Below, one piece after another: positions 26,118 to 35,997 of a stretch of DNA of 64,000 nucleotides. A program made the position numbers and the translations under genes. The stretch comes from Synechococcus sp. A10-1-5-1. Lineage in GTDB: Bacteria; Cyanobacteriota; Cyanobacteriia; PCC-6307; Cyanobiaceae. Positions within the stretch are counted from its first letter, which is position 1. Each line of letters starts with the position of its first letter. Location: the NCBI RefSeq assembly GCF_023115425.1, contig NZ_CP096032.1, positions 372,001 to 436,000 on the forward strand, in the 5' to 3' direction. A model generated the notes under the pieces. The model was not told the origin of the DNA. It saw nothing but the letters and a program-made list of their open reading frames with translations, and searched no databases.

Positions 26118-26771
26118 ATGACCGTTCTGGTGCTGGAGGAGTCCCAGAGACGCAAATGGGATGGATCGGATGACGTGCTCTTCTATGCCGAGCCGAGGCT
26201 CGTGCATCACCTCGATCAGGCCTTCAGGACGCGCCTCACGTCCCTTTACTCCGAACGCATCCCCAGGAACGCCGTTGTCCTGGATCTGATGTCCAGCTGG
26301 GTCTCCCACCTGCCCGAGGACAAACCCTTTGAGCGGGTGATTGGCCACGGCTTAAACGAGAAAGAACTAGCCGCCAACCCCCGGCTCGACAGCTACTGGC
26401 TGCAAAACCTCAACCAGAACCAGGAGCTCCCATTGCCGGCTCACAGCGTGGACGCCACCTTGATCGTGGCCGGCTGGCAGTACCTGCAATACCCAGAAGC
26501 CATCGCCAGCGAACTGTTGCGGGTGACGCGGCCAGGCGGCCAGGTCATCGTGGCGTTCTCCAACCGAATGTTCTTCACCAAGGCCCCACTGATCTGGACC
26601 GACAGCAGTGACCAGGACCATCTCGATTACGTCGCCCAGGTCCTTGAAGCCCAGGGCTGGCAGCAAGCCGAACGGATCGCTGAAACCACCAAGGCCTCTG
26701 GGGTCATGGGACTACTCGGACAGCCAGGTGATCCCTTTTTTGCCGTTATCAGCAAAAAGCCCTCGAACTGA
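26118..26771 (+). CDS. SAM-dependent methyltransferase-like protein
   Basis: 217 aa class-I methyltransferase fold: VVLDLMSSWVSHLP (motif I, without the usual GxGxG), VDATLIVAGWQYLQYPE (motif IV) and LLRVTRPGGQVIVAFSNRMF. The N-terminus VLFYAEPRLVHHLDQAF is common in a cyanobacterial/plastid group. The missing glycine-rich loop raises doubt about methyl transfer. An upstream ATG at 26064 would add 18 residues. Substrate unknown. Confidence 0.72.
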   Translation: MTVLVLEESQRRKWDGSDDVLFYAEPRLVHHLDQAFRTRLTSLYSERIPRNAVVLDLMSSWVSHLPEDKPFERVIGHGLNEKELAANPRLDSYWLQNLNQNQELPLPAHSVDATLIVAGWQYLQYPEAIASELLRVTRPGGQVIVAFSNRMFFTKAPLIWTDSSDQDHLDYVAQVLEAQGWQQAERIAETTKASGVMGLLGQPGDPFFAVISKKPSN

Positions 26772-26772
26772 C

Positions 26773-26970
26773 CTAAGCCGCCATGTCGCGATCGCGGTCT
26801 GGGCGAACCCGGGCGCCTGAGCGCTCTTCTGACGAGAAGGCCAGCTCGAGGACCAGCCGCTTGGCCTTTTGGCGCAACCGACGGCGATGGCTCAGGAACG
26901 CACGCAGCATCTGAAGTCCGACGACTCCGTACAGCACCAGCAGCGCGGCGTTGGCAACAGCAGCAAGCAT
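26773..26970 (-). CDS. Small membrane protein (65 aa)
   Basis: One N-terminal hydrophobic helix (LAAVANAALLVLYGVVGLQML) followed by a strongly basic region (SHRRRLRQKAKRL). It is convergent with the methyltransferase gene, with stops nearly touching. Unknown function. Confidence 0.5.
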   Translation of the reverse strand: MLAAVANAALLVLYGVVGLQMLRAFLSHRRRLRQKAKRLVLELAFSSEERSGARVRPDRDRDMAA

Positions 26971-27118
26971 GCGGCAGTCCCAAAGTTGGGTCCATGAGAA
27001 CCCGCCAAGGCGAGATCCACCAGAAATTCGCCAAAAAGTTCCTGATTTGGCTCTGCAACGTTGTGACCCGTTACACCCGGGCGTTCGCGTAGGTTGAACT
27101 CTGGTTCAGGACCTTCAG

Positions 27119-27355
27119 ATGTCAGCAAGCTCGGAAGGTCTAACCATTGGCGAATTGGAATCCAAGTACTTCCTCTATCGCAAAGCCCTCAAGCAGCTCC
27201 TGCTGGAAGGTCGCTCGAGTGCTGGCATTGAGAAAACCCTCTGTTGGAGCCGGCTAGAGACCCTCCATAACTGCCTTCCCCGTCAGTACAAGGCCCCCGA
27301 TCAGATCCGCTATCAACTCCAGCGGGAGATCCAGCGCGAGCGCCCCGCCAGCTAG
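27119..27355 (+). CDS. Conserved small protein (78 aa)
   Basis: Helical soluble protein (LESKYFLYRKALKQLLLEG, ETLHNCLPRQYKAPDQI). The composition and length look like a conserved picocyanobacterial protein; no family name can be given. Precedes the sugar-kinase gene by 86 bp. Confidence 0.58.
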   Translation: MSASSEGLTIGELESKYFLYRKALKQLLLEGRSSAGIEKTLCWSRLETLHNCLPRQYKAPDQIRYQLQREIQRERPAS

Positions 27356-27441
27356 GTCAGACCTCTCAACCAGCTGACCCTCGAACACTGTTGTGGCCAG
27401 CATTTCGTGACAGCTTGACTAAACAGCTGTGACGGAGGCTG

Positions 27442-28560
27442 ATGGATCAAGCCCCCCTCGCCGCTGCCCAGGCCTTTCATCCCCCTGGAGCGGTGCTGAA
27501 GGTCAGCCCCCTGGGGAGCGGAAATGTCAATGACACCTTTCTGGTGCAGACCAGCAGGGGAGCCTTCGTCTTACAGCGCCTCAACACCGCTGTCTTCCCT
27601 GCCCCCGAGCAGGTGATGCGGAACCTGCAAACCCTTGAAGCCCACATTGAGCGCAAAGGTCGCCCTTTAGGTGGATCGCGCTGGGAGCACCCCCGCTTGC
27701 TGGCACCGGCAACCGGTGGAAACGATCTCTGGCACCGGTGCCCAGAGGGTGAAATCTGGCGCTGCATGAGCTTCATCGGCAATGCCCGCAGCGTTGATCG
27801 GATCGAAGATGAGAATCAGGCCTATCAACTTGGTCTCGGGCTCGGGCGATTTCACCAGCTGATCGGTGACCTGCCTGCCGAAGAGCTCCACGACACCCTC
27901 GAGGGGTTTCACATCACACCGCGGTACCTGGATCAATACCGCCAGGCGCTTGTGCGAACCCGTGCTGAGTCCTCGGATGATACCGATTACTGCATCGCCT
28001 TTATCCGAGAACGGGAGGAGTTCTGCTCAGTCCTCGAGCAAGCCAAGGCTCGCGGTGAACTGCAGGAGCGCCCAATCCACGGCGATCCGAAGATCAACAA
28101 CGTGATGCTCGACAACGTCAGCGGCGAGGCCATTGCCTTGATCGACCTCGACACCGTCAAACCAGGACTGGTGCACTACGACATCGGCGATTGCTTGCGC
28201 TCGTGCTGCAACCCTGCTGGCGAGGAAACCACGGACCTCAGGGGGGTGCGCTTTGACCTGGTCTTGGCCGAGGCCATCTTGCGCGGGTATCTCGAAGCTG
28301 CCGGTTCCCTGCTGACGGCATCAGATCGACGTTTTATCCCCGAATCCGCTCGCCTGATCAGCTTTGAACTGGGGCTTCGCTTCTTCACCGACCACCTCAA
28401 CGGTGATCGCTATTTCAAGGTCAGCCAACCTGGGCAAAACCTCAGGCGCGCCAGGGTGCAATTTGCACTAACCCAGAGCATTGAAGAGCAATGGGACGCG
28501 CTTCAAGCTCTCCTGCTCCGCCTGACCACCAGATCAAAAGCCGCGCTGGATGCGGCCTAA
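27442..28560 (+). CDS. Aminoglycoside phosphotransferase-fold kinase (NahK-like)
   Basis: 372 aa APH-fold small-molecule kinase. N-lobe: PLGSGNVNDTFLVQTSRGAFVLQRLN (glycine loop and ATP-binding Lys/Gln). Catalytic loop: PIHGDPKINNVMLDN; metal-binding Asp: ALIDLDTVKPG. The pattern matches N-acetylhexosamine 1-kinase-like proteins, so a sugar or sugar-like substrate is likely. It is 2 bp upstream of the DOMON-like gene. Confidence 0.8.
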   Translation: MDQAPLAAAQAFHPPGAVLKVSPLGSGNVNDTFLVQTSRGAFVLQRLNTAVFPAPEQVMRNLQTLEAHIERKGRPLGGSRWEHPRLLAPATGGNDLWHRCPEGEIWRCMSFIGNARSVDRIEDENQAYQLGLGLGRFHQLIGDLPAEELHDTLEGFHITPRYLDQYRQALVRTRAESSDDTDYCIAFIREREEFCSVLEQAKARGELQERPIHGDPKINNVMLDNVSGEAIALIDLDTVKPGLVHYDIGDCLRSCCNPAGEETTDLRGVRFDLVLAEAILRGYLEAAGSLLTASDRRFIPESARLISFELGLRFFTDHLNGDRYFKVSQPGQNLRRARVQFALTQSIEEQWDALQALLLRLTTRSKAALDAA

Positions 28561-28562
28561 CG

Positions 28563-29153
28563 ATGCTTCGCCTGCACCCCTTCCAAGACGAACCAGCTTT
28601 GGATGGACTCTCCCTTGAGGCTGCCCTGCGCTGGAGTCGCTCAGAGCTCCAGCTCCAGTTCAGACTCAAAGGCCCCAAAGACCAGCTGATCTGCCCGCCA
28701 GAGACAGCTGAACCACGCCGGCTCGATGGTCTGTGGAATTCCACCTGCCTGGAGGCCTTTTTTGGCATCCCTGGTCTGACTCAGTACTGGGAGTTCAACA
28801 TCAGCCCCAGTGGTGACTGGAACCTCTACCGCTTAGAGGACTACCGCCGAGGCTTGACCCGCGAAACAGGGATGGGGATTCAAGCGATCAGCTTCCAACG
28901 GAGCGTCGGGGATTCTGAATGCAGTCTGGAAGCAGAAATCTGCCTCGATCTGGGAGAGACCTTTGTTGCCGTAGGGGAACTGGAATACTGTCTGACCGCT
29001 GTCGTTGAACAGAAAGATTTCGGTTTGAGTTTTTGGGCCCTACAGCACTGTTCGGATGAAGCTGATTTTCACCGCCGTGAAAGCTTCAGGTTCACCGAGC
29101 CCAATAACCCTGTAAACGGCGATAACAAAACCGAAGACATTCTCGTGCTTTGA
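28563..29153 (+). CDS. DOMON-like domain protein
   Basis: 196 aa beta-sandwich protein: LQLQFRLKGPKD, LDGLWNSTCLEAFFG, YWEFNISPSGDWNLYRLEDYR. This WEFN-SPSGDW-YRF-YR pattern is typical of DOMON-like proteins that may bind sugar or heme. No signal peptide. Its ATG follows the kinase stop by 2 bp, so both are one unit; a sugar ligand would fit the kinase. Confidence 0.78.
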   Translation: MLRLHPFQDEPALDGLSLEAALRWSRSELQLQFRLKGPKDQLICPPETAEPRRLDGLWNSTCLEAFFGIPGLTQYWEFNISPSGDWNLYRLEDYRRGLTRETGMGIQAISFQRSVGDSECSLEAEICLDLGETFVAVGELEYCLTAVVEQKDFGLSFWALQHCSDEADFHRRESFRFTEPNNPVNGDNKTEDILVL

Positions 29154-29209
29154 AGCAAGAGGAAACTTCTCTGTAGCCTGCGCTACAGACACACCGCGTT
29201 TCTGCCAGT

Positions 29210-29395
29210 TTGAACGTCACCCACTGCGGGGAAGAGCATCTGATCAGCCTGACGACGGATGAAGCGTCTCAGCTGGTCGATGCCTGCGCTCTGCTGCTAC
29301 TGGCATCCAAGACAACGCCGGATTGCCAGCTCAAGGCCGAGATGGCCTGCGTCTTGCAGACGGTGTTTGAGCATCTCAGTACCCACGTCGTCTAG
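29210..29395 (+). CDS. Small conserved protein (61 aa)
   Basis: TTG start. A short beta hairpin (NVTHCGEEHLISLTTDEA) then two helices (QLVDACALLLLASKTTPD, KAEMACVLQTVFEHLS). Reads as a real helical domain. No family known. Confidence 0.55.
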   Translation: MNVTHCGEEHLISLTTDEASQLVDACALLLLASKTTPDCQLKAEMACVLQTVFEHLSTHVV

Positions 29396-29417
29396 ACGGG
29401 GTGGCTAGAAACAGCGG

Positions 29418-29720
29418 ATGCACGCCCTTTCTCTACCCACTTGGTGGATCCATGTGGCCTCCGTCTTGGAATGGGGCTTGGCCATGCTTGCGATCCAACG
29501 CTGGGGACTACGCCGAGGGGAAGCGGAATGGAACTGGCTCGCTCTGGCGATGGTTCCGGCCCTGATCAGCGCCATGGCGGCCTGCACCTGGCACCTGTTT
29601 GATAACGCTGAAGAGCTCTATGGATTGGTGGTGCTGCAGGCAGGCTGCACGGTCCTTGGCAACGGAACGATGGCGCTGGCGGCCTGGAATCTTCAACGCA
29701 AAAGAGTCAACCCAGGATGA
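29418..29720 (+). CDS. DUF2499 membrane protein
   Basis: 100 aa with three membrane helices and the family start MHALSLPTWWIHVASVLEW; GNGTMALAAW lies near the end. DUF2499 proteins occur in cyanobacteria and plastid lineages, with no established role. Its stop overlaps the start of the DUF3593 gene by 4 bp, an arrangement that suggests the two proteins act together. Confidence 0.88.
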   Translation: MHALSLPTWWIHVASVLEWGLAMLAIQRWGLRRGEAEWNWLALAMVPALISAMAACTWHLFDNAEELYGLVVLQAGCTVLGNGTMALAAWNLQRKRVNPG

Positions 29721-30049
29721 ATGGCCTGATCCCAGCCCTCAATGAGGGTCTGCGGCAACTCGGAGCCGTGGATCCTGCCCCCCTCTTCGCCGCCTCGCTG
29801 TTCCCCTACCTCGCGTTTCTCTGGTGGGCCTGGAAGTCCAAGCGCTTTCCAAGGCTGGCTCTTTGGGGGTTTGGCTTCACCTTGATCTTTGTCTTGATCA
29901 CCATTGCGGCCGCCATCGTTGCTGAAGGGCTTTACGGCCGTCAGCTGGCGGATGTGGACCCGCTGCATGGCGGAGCCGAGCTGTTTTTGACCATTAGCAA
30001 CGTGATGATCCTGCTTGGGTTTATGGAGAAGGGGGTGAACAAGTCTTAA
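29717..30049 (+). CDS. DUF3593 membrane protein
   Basis: 110 aa, three membrane helices (DPAPLFAASLFPYLAFLWWA, GFTLIFVLITIAAAIVAEGL, LFLTISNVMILLGFMEK). The family is found in cyanobacteria and plant chloroplasts next to DUF2499. Coupled to the DUF2499 gene by an ATGA overlap. Precedes psaK by 58 bp. Confidence 0.87.
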   Translation: MNGLIPALNEGLRQLGAVDPAPLFAASLFPYLAFLWWAWKSKRFPRLALWGFGFTLIFVLITIAAAIVAEGLYGRQLADVDPLHGGAELFLTISNVMILLGFMEKGVNKS

Positions 30050-30107
30050 GCGAAGGGCGCCATCGGCCAAAGGCCCTCGGAAGATGAGGTGTCACCCAAA
30101 GATTTCG

Positions 30108-30365
30108 ATGCTCGCTCCTCTGCTGGCTATCGCCCCCGCCTCCGTGGCCTGGTCTCCCAAGGTGGGCCTGGTGATGATCATCGCCAATGTGATCGCCATC
30201 GGCCTCGGCAAGGCCACCATCAAGTACCCCAACGAGGGTGCCCAACTGCCCAACTCCGCCATGTTCGGCGGCATGAGCCACGCCGCACTGCTGGCCACCA
30301 CCTCCTTTGGCCACATCCTTGGCATGGGCGCGATCCTCGGCCTGGCCGCCCGCGGCGTGGTCTGA
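30108..30365 (+). CDS. psaK: Photosystem I reaction center subunit PsaK
   Basis: Two-helix PSI subunit at the monomer periphery, used for antenna association. 85 aa from the ATG at 30108, the usual size. The signature AWSPKVGLVMIIANVIAIGLGKATIKYP and the second helix ATTSFGHILGMGAILGLAARGV are diagnostic. The first ~7 residues may be removed. An upstream in-frame ATG at 30084 is unlikely. Followed by a strong terminator. Confidence 0.94.
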   Translation: MLAPLLAIAPASVAWSPKVGLVMIIANVIAIGLGKATIKYPNEGAQLPNSAMFGGMSHAALLATTSFGHILGMGAILGLAARGVV

Positions 30366-30407
30366 AGCACTCCCTCCCGACCACTCTGCTGTGGTCCTTG
30401 TCCTCTT

Positions 30408-30438
30408 CAGCCCTCCTGGTCCAGGGGGGCTGTTTTTG
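30408..30438 (+). terminator. Intrinsic terminator of psaK
   Basis: A 10-bp stem (30408-30417 / 30423-30432, one G-T pair) with a 5-nt loop, followed directly by TTTTTG. Placed 43 bp after the psaK stop. Confidence 0.9.
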
Positions 30439-30452
30439 TAATCATCGCCAAC

Positions 30453-31664
30453 TCAACGCAGACCTATTAAGTAAGGAAGGGCCCGCAGGCCATAGCGCTC
30501 AAAGCGGTACTCAAACAAGAGCTGTGAAAGGGCCTCGGCAGTGGCTGTTGCCTGAAGGCCCTCCAGCAACCGCTCCAAGCGGCCATCGGCCCGTTGATCC
30601 GCAAGCCCCAACCAGGTGCGTTTTGCCAGACGGCCGCTCAAGGACCAGCGCCATCCGAGCCGCTGGCGCAACCGCTTCGGGTATGCCGCTAAGGCCCTGG
30701 GCCGGCCTCCGAGGGCAGCGAGCAAGAGGGGCGCCAACACATCAGCACTGGCGAGGGCATGACGGATCCCTTCGCCACCAAGCAAGTTTCCTGTACTGAC
30801 GGCATCTCCCAAGCCCACCAGGGCTCCGCGTTGATGCGTTTCACGTCTGCTGATGGTGCTCCGAATCAAGCCGCCATGGCGATCAACGACCGCTTGAGGC
30901 TGAAGCTCCAGACGCTGAAGCAGCTGTTGCTGCAACTGATGCAGCGGAGGTTGAGGGCGAGTTTTGTCATGCAATCGGCAGACACCAAGCTTCAAAAGCC
31001 CCGGTTGCATCGGAAAGACCCAGCCGTAGCCCTGGGGAACCCAGCGGCTGCCCAGCATGAAACTGAGGCGCCCTGCCCAGTCCTGCCACTGATCGGGAGA
31101 CACCTGGAGCAACCACTCCACCCCAGAACCGCTGATGAGCGCGCCTCCGGCTGGTTCAGGGTCGCCCAGCAAGGCTCGCTTTTCGCCGGTCGCATCGATC
31201 ACAAAACGGCTGGTGATGGAGGCTGCGCAACCCCCTTGGCCGCGCAGCTGGGTCCTGGCCAAACCCGAGGCCAGCGTTTGCGACGCGCACACCCTCCAGC
31301 CAAGGCGCAGCTCCGTACCACTGGAGCAGGCCTGATCAGCCAACCAGCGGCGCAGCACCGCGAAGTCCAGAACCACCCCGAGTGGGGAAGCGGAAGACCA
31401 GGAACGGCGACGTTCGCCTGGACCCAAGAGCTGCCACTGGCTCCAGCGGGAGGCAATCACCGATTCTGGGAGCTGCCAAGCCTCAGCAGCGCTGAGGGGT
31501 AAGGCTGCACTGCTGAAGGCGTTCTGAGAGAAATCAGTGAGAGCGTCAACAAGCAAGACCGAAGCCCCGGCTGCACTCAACTGCTGGGCCAAGCGAGATC
31601 CCGAGGGACCAGCCCCAGCGATCAGTACATCCCAGATTGTTTGATCAAGGATGGGCTCAGACAC
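30453..31664 (-). CDS. FAD-dependent oxidoreductase, geranylgeranyl-reductase-like
   Basis: 403 aa flavoprotein. FAD-binding start [29 protein letters not shown], a second motif [15 protein letters not shown], and [26 protein letters not shown], the pattern of the geranylgeranyl reductase/monooxygenase group. It is not ChlP itself by its lengths and motifs; a role in isoprenoid or carotenoid reduction or hydroxylation is possible. Its start overlaps the end of dxs by 8 bp, so it is made with the first enzyme of the MEP pathway. Confidence 0.78.
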   Translation of the reverse strand: MSEPILDQTIWDVLIAGAGPSGSRLAQQLSAAGASVLLVDALTDFSQNAFSSAALPLSAAEAWQLPESVIASRWSQWQLLGPGERRRSWSSASPLGVVLDFAVLRRWLADQACSSGTELRLGWRVCASQTLASGLARTQLRGQGGCAASITSRFVIDATGEKRALLGDPEPAGGALISGSGVEWLLQVSPDQWQDWAGRLSFMLGSRWVPQGYGWVFPMQPGLLKLGVCRLHDKTRPQPPLHQLQQQLLQRLELQPQAVVDRHGGLIRSTISRRETHQRGALVGLGDAVSTGNLLGGEGIRHALASADVLAPLLLAALGGRPRALAAYPKRLRQRLGWRWSLSGRLAKRTWLGLADQRADGRLERLLEGLQATATAEALSQLLFEYRFERYGLRALPYLIGLR

Positions 31665-33564
31665 CCACGGTCTGACGCTTCAGAGTGCCGAAGCGATTCA
31701 GGATCGACTCCGTCATCTGAGCTGGAGTGAGGCCCAGGGCTTCCTTGCTTTGGGCAGGGGTCGCGTGGTCGACGAGGACGTCAGGGATGCCAATCCGATG
31801 AACCGGCACCATCAGATCTCTGTCATTGAGGATCTCGACAACAGCGGCACCAAAGCCGCCAGCGAGGCAGCCCTCTTCCATGGTGACGACCTTGCCGATC
31901 CGGCTTGCCATCGGCAGGATCAGCGCCTCATCCAGAGGGCGGAGGAAGCGTGCATTAATCACCGCAGCGCGGACGCCCTGTTCTTGGAGCAAACCGGCAG
32001 TAGCCATGGCCGGCGCAACCATTGAGCCATAGGCCACGATCAGCAGGTCGTCTCCGTCGGTCAGCAATTCACCGCGACCGATCTCCAGAGGTTCCCAACC
32101 TTCCTCCATCAGTGGCGCCCCTTGCCCTTCACCCCGGGGAATACGGAGAGCCGTGGGGCCGTTGTGGTCCAGGCAGGTGACCAGCATCCGCTGCAGCTCA
32201 GCTTCATCCTTGGGTGCCATCACCGTGAAGTTCGGCACACAGCGCAGGTAGCTGATGTCGTACTGGCCCTGGTGGGTCGGGCCGTCAGCACCAACGATGC
32301 CGGCGCGATCGATCACAAAGGTGACCGGCAGGTTCTGAATCCCAACGTCGTGGATGAGTTGGTCATAGGCACGCTGCAGGAAGGTGCTGTAGATGGCGCA
32401 AACGGGCCGCAGGCCTTCGCAGGCCATGCCAGCCGCCATGGTCACAGCGTGCTGCTCGGCGATCCCGACATCGAAGTACTGCTTGGGACGAGCCTTCTCC
32501 AGCAAATCCAGACCAGTACCGGTGGCCATGGCCGCCGTGATACCCACCACCCTGGGGTCCTGCTCACAGAGTTTGACCAGCGTTTGGCCGAACACCTTGC
32601 TGTAGCTGGGGGGCTTGGGCTTGCTGGAGGGGTAAGCCTTCCCTGTGGCCAGATCAAAGGCGCTCTGAGCGTGATACCCGACCTGGTCCTCCTCAGCGAA
32701 GGCATAGCCCTTGCCCTTTGTGGTGGCTACGTGAACCAGGACGGGGCCCTCATGGGCATGGGCCTGCTCAAAGACATCGATCAAACCAGCGATGTCGTGG
32801 CCGTCGACAGGGCCCATGTAAGTGAAGCCCAGCTCCTCAAACACTGCCCCAACCTTGGGAACAGCAAGGCGCTTCATGCTCTCCTTGAGGTTCTTGAGCT
32901 CTGGCGGGAGCTCTCCATGCATGAACGGCAGGTGCTTGATCGCTTCTTCAGCGTTGTCCTGAAGGAACTGAAGCGGGCGGCTATGCCGCATGCGATTCAG
33001 GTGGGTTGAAAGGGCCCCCACAGGAGGGCTGATCGACATGTCGTTGTCATTGAGAACAACCAACAGCCGAGTCTTGGGTAGGTGACCGGCGTGGTTGATG
33101 GCTTCGAGAGCCATGCCCCCGGTCAAGGAGCCGTCGCCGATGACGGCCACACTCTTGAAGTCTTCACCCCGTTGATCTCGGGCCAAAGCCATGCCGAGAG
33201 CAGCGGAGATGGAGGTGCTGGCGTGACCAGCACCGAAGTGGTCAAAGGAGCTTTCGCAGCGCTTGAGGTAGCCCGCCACGCCGTTCTGTTGGCGCAGCGT
33301 GTGGAAATCGTTGTATCGGCCAGTAATCAGCTTGTGGGGATAGGCCTGGTGACCCACATCCCAGACCACGCGGTCCTTGTCCAGATCCAGGGTCTGGTAA
33401 AGGGCCAGGGTCAGTTCAACCACACCCAAACCGGGACCCAGGTGACCACCGCTTGTGCTCACCACCTCGAGGTGGCGCTCGCGGATTTGCCGGGCGATTC
33501 CTTCCAGCTCAGCGACGCTGAGGCCATGCAGCTGATTGGGATGCGTCAGCTCGCTGAGATGCAT
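31657..33564 (-). CDS. dxs: 1-deoxy-D-xylulose-5-phosphate synthase
   Basis: Entry enzyme of the MEP isoprenoid pathway; condenses pyruvate and glyceraldehyde-3-phosphate with TPP. 635 aa from the ATG at 33564. TPP domain: [21 protein letters not shown] and [15 protein letters not shown]; central domain [17 protein letters not shown] (catalytic Glu) and [15 protein letters not shown]. The length is standard. Divergent from ilvA; co-transcribed with the downstream flavoprotein. Supplies precursors for carotenoids, chlorophyll phytyl chains and quinones. Confidence 0.96.
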   Translation of the reverse strand: MHLSELTHPNQLHGLSVAELEGIARQIRERHLEVVSTSGGHLGPGLGVVELTLALYQTLDLDKDRVVWDVGHQAYPHKLITGRYNDFHTLRQQNGVAGYLKRCESSFDHFGAGHASTSISAALGMALARDQRGEDFKSVAVIGDGSLTGGMALEAINHAGHLPKTRLLVVLNDNDMSISPPVGALSTHLNRMRHSRPLQFLQDNAEEAIKHLPFMHGELPPELKNLKESMKRLAVPKVGAVFEELGFTYMGPVDGHDIAGLIDVFEQAHAHEGPVLVHVATTKGKGYAFAEEDQVGYHAQSAFDLATGKAYPSSKPKPPSYSKVFGQTLVKLCEQDPRVVGITAAMATGTGLDLLEKARPKQYFDVGIAEQHAVTMAAGMACEGLRPVCAIYSTFLQRAYDQLIHDVGIQNLPVTFVIDRAGIVGADGPTHQGQYDISYLRCVPNFTVMAPKDEAELQRMLVTCLDHNGPTALRIPRGEGQGAPLMEEGWEPLEIGRGELLTDGDDLLIVAYGSMVAPAMATAGLLQEQGVRAAVINARFLRPLDEALILPMASRIGKVVTMEEGCLAGGFGAAVVEILNDRDLMVPVHRIGIPDVLVDHATPAQSKEALGLTPAQMTESILNRFGTLKRQTVGV

Positions 33565-33682
33565 GCCTGCGGCCAAGATTTGGATTCAGCCTACGCGCAG
33601 CAAGACGCCACCTGGGGTGAATTCGGCACCCCCCTAGACCGATATGCGGGGCTTGCGACACTGGTGTGATCTTCCAGTCGCA

Positions 33683-35275
33683 ATGACAGCCACCGGCTCT
33701 GCCCTGAACTCCAGCTCTGGCATGGAAATGCTGCAGCGAATCCTGCGGGCCAGGGTCTACGACGTGGCGATCGAATCCCCGCTCGACCCCGCTCCCAATC
33801 TCTCGAGGCGGCTGAAGAACAACGTTCTGCTGAAGCGTGAGGACCTGCAGCCGGTCTTCAGTTTCAAGCTGCGGGGCGCCTACAACAAGATGTCCAGCCT
33901 GAGCCCCTCAGAGCTGGAACGGGGGGTGATCGCGGCTAGCGCCGGCAACCATGCCCAGGGCGTGGCCTTGGGGGCCCAGCGGCTTGGCTGCCGGGCGGTG
34001 ATCGTCATGCCGGTCACGACTCCGGAGATGAAAGTCAGGGCCGTGGCAGCCCGTGGGGCCGAAGTGGTGCTCAAGGGCGATACCTATGACGCCGCCTGCG
34101 CTGAGGCCTACCGCCTGGCCGACGAGCGGGGTCTGACATTTATCCATCCCTTCGATGACCCTGAGGTGATCGCGGGTCAGGGGACGATCGGACTGGAGAT
34201 CCTTCGGCAATGCTCCGAGCCACCCGATGCGATCTACATCGCCGTGGGTGGAGGAGGTCTGATCGCTGGGGTGGGGGCTTACGTGAAAAGCCTTTGGCCT
34301 GGCGTCGAAGTCATCGGAGTGGAACCGGTGGATGCCGATGCCATGACCCGCTCACTGGCTCTGGGGGAGCGGGTGAAGCTGGAGCAAGTCGGGCTCTTCG
34401 CTGACGGTGTCGCCGTTCGGGAGGTCGGTGTCCAGACCTTTGCCCTGGCACGGGACGTCGTTGACGCCATGGTCACCGTGGACAACGACGCCATCTGCGC
34501 GGCCATTAAGGATGTCTTTGAAGACACCCGCTCCATCCTTGAGCCAGCCGGAGCCCTTGCAGTGGCTGGGATGAAGGCCGATATCAGCCGCCGGAAGCTC
34601 GAAGGGCGAACCCTCGTGGCTGTGGCCTGCGGAGCCAACATGAACTTTGATCGACTGCGCTTTGTCGCTGAGCGCACCGAGATCACTGAAGACCGCGAAG
34701 CGATGTTGGCGGTGGAGATCCCTGAGCAAGCCGGGAGCCTGCGTCAGTTCTGCACCCTGCTGGGTGAACGCAGCCTGACCGAATTCAGCTACCGGCTGGC
34801 CGACCCCAGTCGGGCCCACATTTTCGTAGGGGTCCAAACCAGTGGGAGTTCCGACGAACAGGAACTGATCCACAGCCTGCGCGATGCCGGCTTCCCCTGC
34901 CTGGATCTCTCCAATGACGAGCTCTCCAAGCTGCACCTGCGGCACATGGTCGGAGGACGCCTGCCGGCCAGCACCGGTGAAGCCGCTGGCCATGGCCGTG
35001 AACTGCTCTATCGCTTCGAATTCCCGGAACGACCAGGCGCGCTCATGCGCTTCCTGACGAGCCTGCATCCCAACTGGAATATCAGCATCTTTCATTACCG
35101 GAACCACGGTGCTGATGTCGGCCGCATCGTCGTAGGCGTTCAGGTTCCTGAGGCGGAGATGAACGATTGGCAAAGCTTCCTGGATGGCCTCGGCTATCAG
35201 TACGCCGACGAAACCGATAACCCGGCCTACCGCCTATTCCTCGGTGAACTGGCCGGCAGCCTGAGCGTGGGATAA
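33683..35275 (+). CDS. ilvA: Threonine ammonia-lyase, biosynthetic
   Basis: PLP enzyme making 2-oxobutanoate for isoleucine. 530 aa. PLP lysine in VFSFKLRGAYNKM, phosphate loop AVGGGGLIAGVGAYV, and two C-terminal ACT-like regulatory repeats (EIPEQAGSLRQFCTLLG and EFPERPGALMRFLTSLHP), which mark the isoleucine-feedback-regulated biosynthetic form. The ATG at 33683 was chosen; one at 33722 is also in frame. Confidence 0.94.
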   Translation: MTATGSALNSSSGMEMLQRILRARVYDVAIESPLDPAPNLSRRLKNNVLLKREDLQPVFSFKLRGAYNKMSSLSPSELERGVIAASAGNHAQGVALGAQRLGCRAVIVMPVTTPEMKVRAVAARGAEVVLKGDTYDAACAEAYRLADERGLTFIHPFDDPEVIAGQGTIGLEILRQCSEPPDAIYIAVGGGGLIAGVGAYVKSLWPGVEVIGVEPVDADAMTRSLALGERVKLEQVGLFADGVAVREVGVQTFALARDVVDAMVTVDNDAICAAIKDVFEDTRSILEPAGALAVAGMKADISRRKLEGRTLVAVACGANMNFDRLRFVAERTEITEDREAMLAVEIPEQAGSLRQFCTLLGERSLTEFSYRLADPSRAHIFVGVQTSGSSDEQELIHSLRDAGFPCLDLSNDELSKLHLRHMVGGRLPASTGEAAGHGRELLYRFEFPERPGALMRFLTSLHPNWNISIFHYRNHGADVGRIVVGVQVPEAEMNDWQSFLDGLGYQYADETDNPAYRLFLGELAGSLSVG

Positions 35276-35306
35276 CTTGCCAACAACGCGCTGTTCGGCA
35301 CGGGGT

Positions 35307-35942
35307 ATGACAGGCGAAACCCGGGAGCCGATCCCCGCTGATAGCGATGCCATTGCGCTTCAGCCGGCCAGCAGCAACCACTCCCTCCCCGCCCGTTTAG
35401 AGGCGATCCTGTATCTCAAAGGCAGGGCCCTGACCCAGGGGGAGCTGGCTGAAATCTCTGGCGCCAGTCGTGATGAGGTCGAATTGGGCCTGATCACCCT
35501 GATGGCCGACTACGCGCATCGGGACACGGCCCTGGAGATTCGCCAGGAGGGCAGGCGCTACAGCCTTCAACTGCGAGACGGCCTGGGGGATTTGGTGCAG
35601 AACCTTCTGCCCGTCGATCTCTCCACCGCAGCGCTACGCACCCTGGCCACGATCGCGATCAAGAAGCGGATCCTGCAGTCCGATCTGGTCGATCTGCGCG
35701 GATCGGGGGCCTACGACCACATCAAGGAATTGCTGGCTCAGAACTTCATTGAGCGCAAGCGCCAAAGCGAAGGTCGCTCCTTTTGGTTAAGCCTCAGCGA
35801 AAAATTCCATCGCACCTTCTCCGTCAAGACCGATGAGCTGGTGGCTCAACGCAAAGCCGTGAAGCCGGTTCCTGCCAGCCCCTCTGTTGAGACCAGCAAT
35901 CCGCCTGCGGTCAGCGATGAGGAATGGGAACAGGCCGCGTAG
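35307..35942 (+). CDS. scpB: Segregation and condensation protein B
   Basis: Subunit of the SMC-ScpAB chromosome-condensation complex; two winged-helix domains. 211 aa. ARLEAILYLKGRALTQGELAEISGAS (first domain) and AALRTLATIAIKKRILQSDLVDLRGSGAYDHIKELL (second domain, with the conserved RGSGAYD). The tail after residue ~190 is disordered. Starts 31 bp after ilvA. scpA is not in this window. Confidence 0.9.
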   Translation: MTGETREPIPADSDAIALQPASSNHSLPARLEAILYLKGRALTQGELAEISGASRDEVELGLITLMADYAHRDTALEIRQEGRRYSLQLRDGLGDLVQNLLPVDLSTAALRTLATIAIKKRILQSDLVDLRGSGAYDHIKELLAQNFIERKRQSEGRSFWLSLSEKFHRTFSVKTDELVAQRKAVKPVPASPSVETSNPPAVSDEEWEQAA

Positions 35943-35997
35943 GCCAATCCCAGCCTCCGCATTCACTCAATAGAGTTCTTCCAACGCAGCTGCAGCC

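Noticed and set aside
32122-33009. Plus-strand frame of 295 codons opposite dxs
   Set aside because: Antisense shadow of dxs without recognisable domains.
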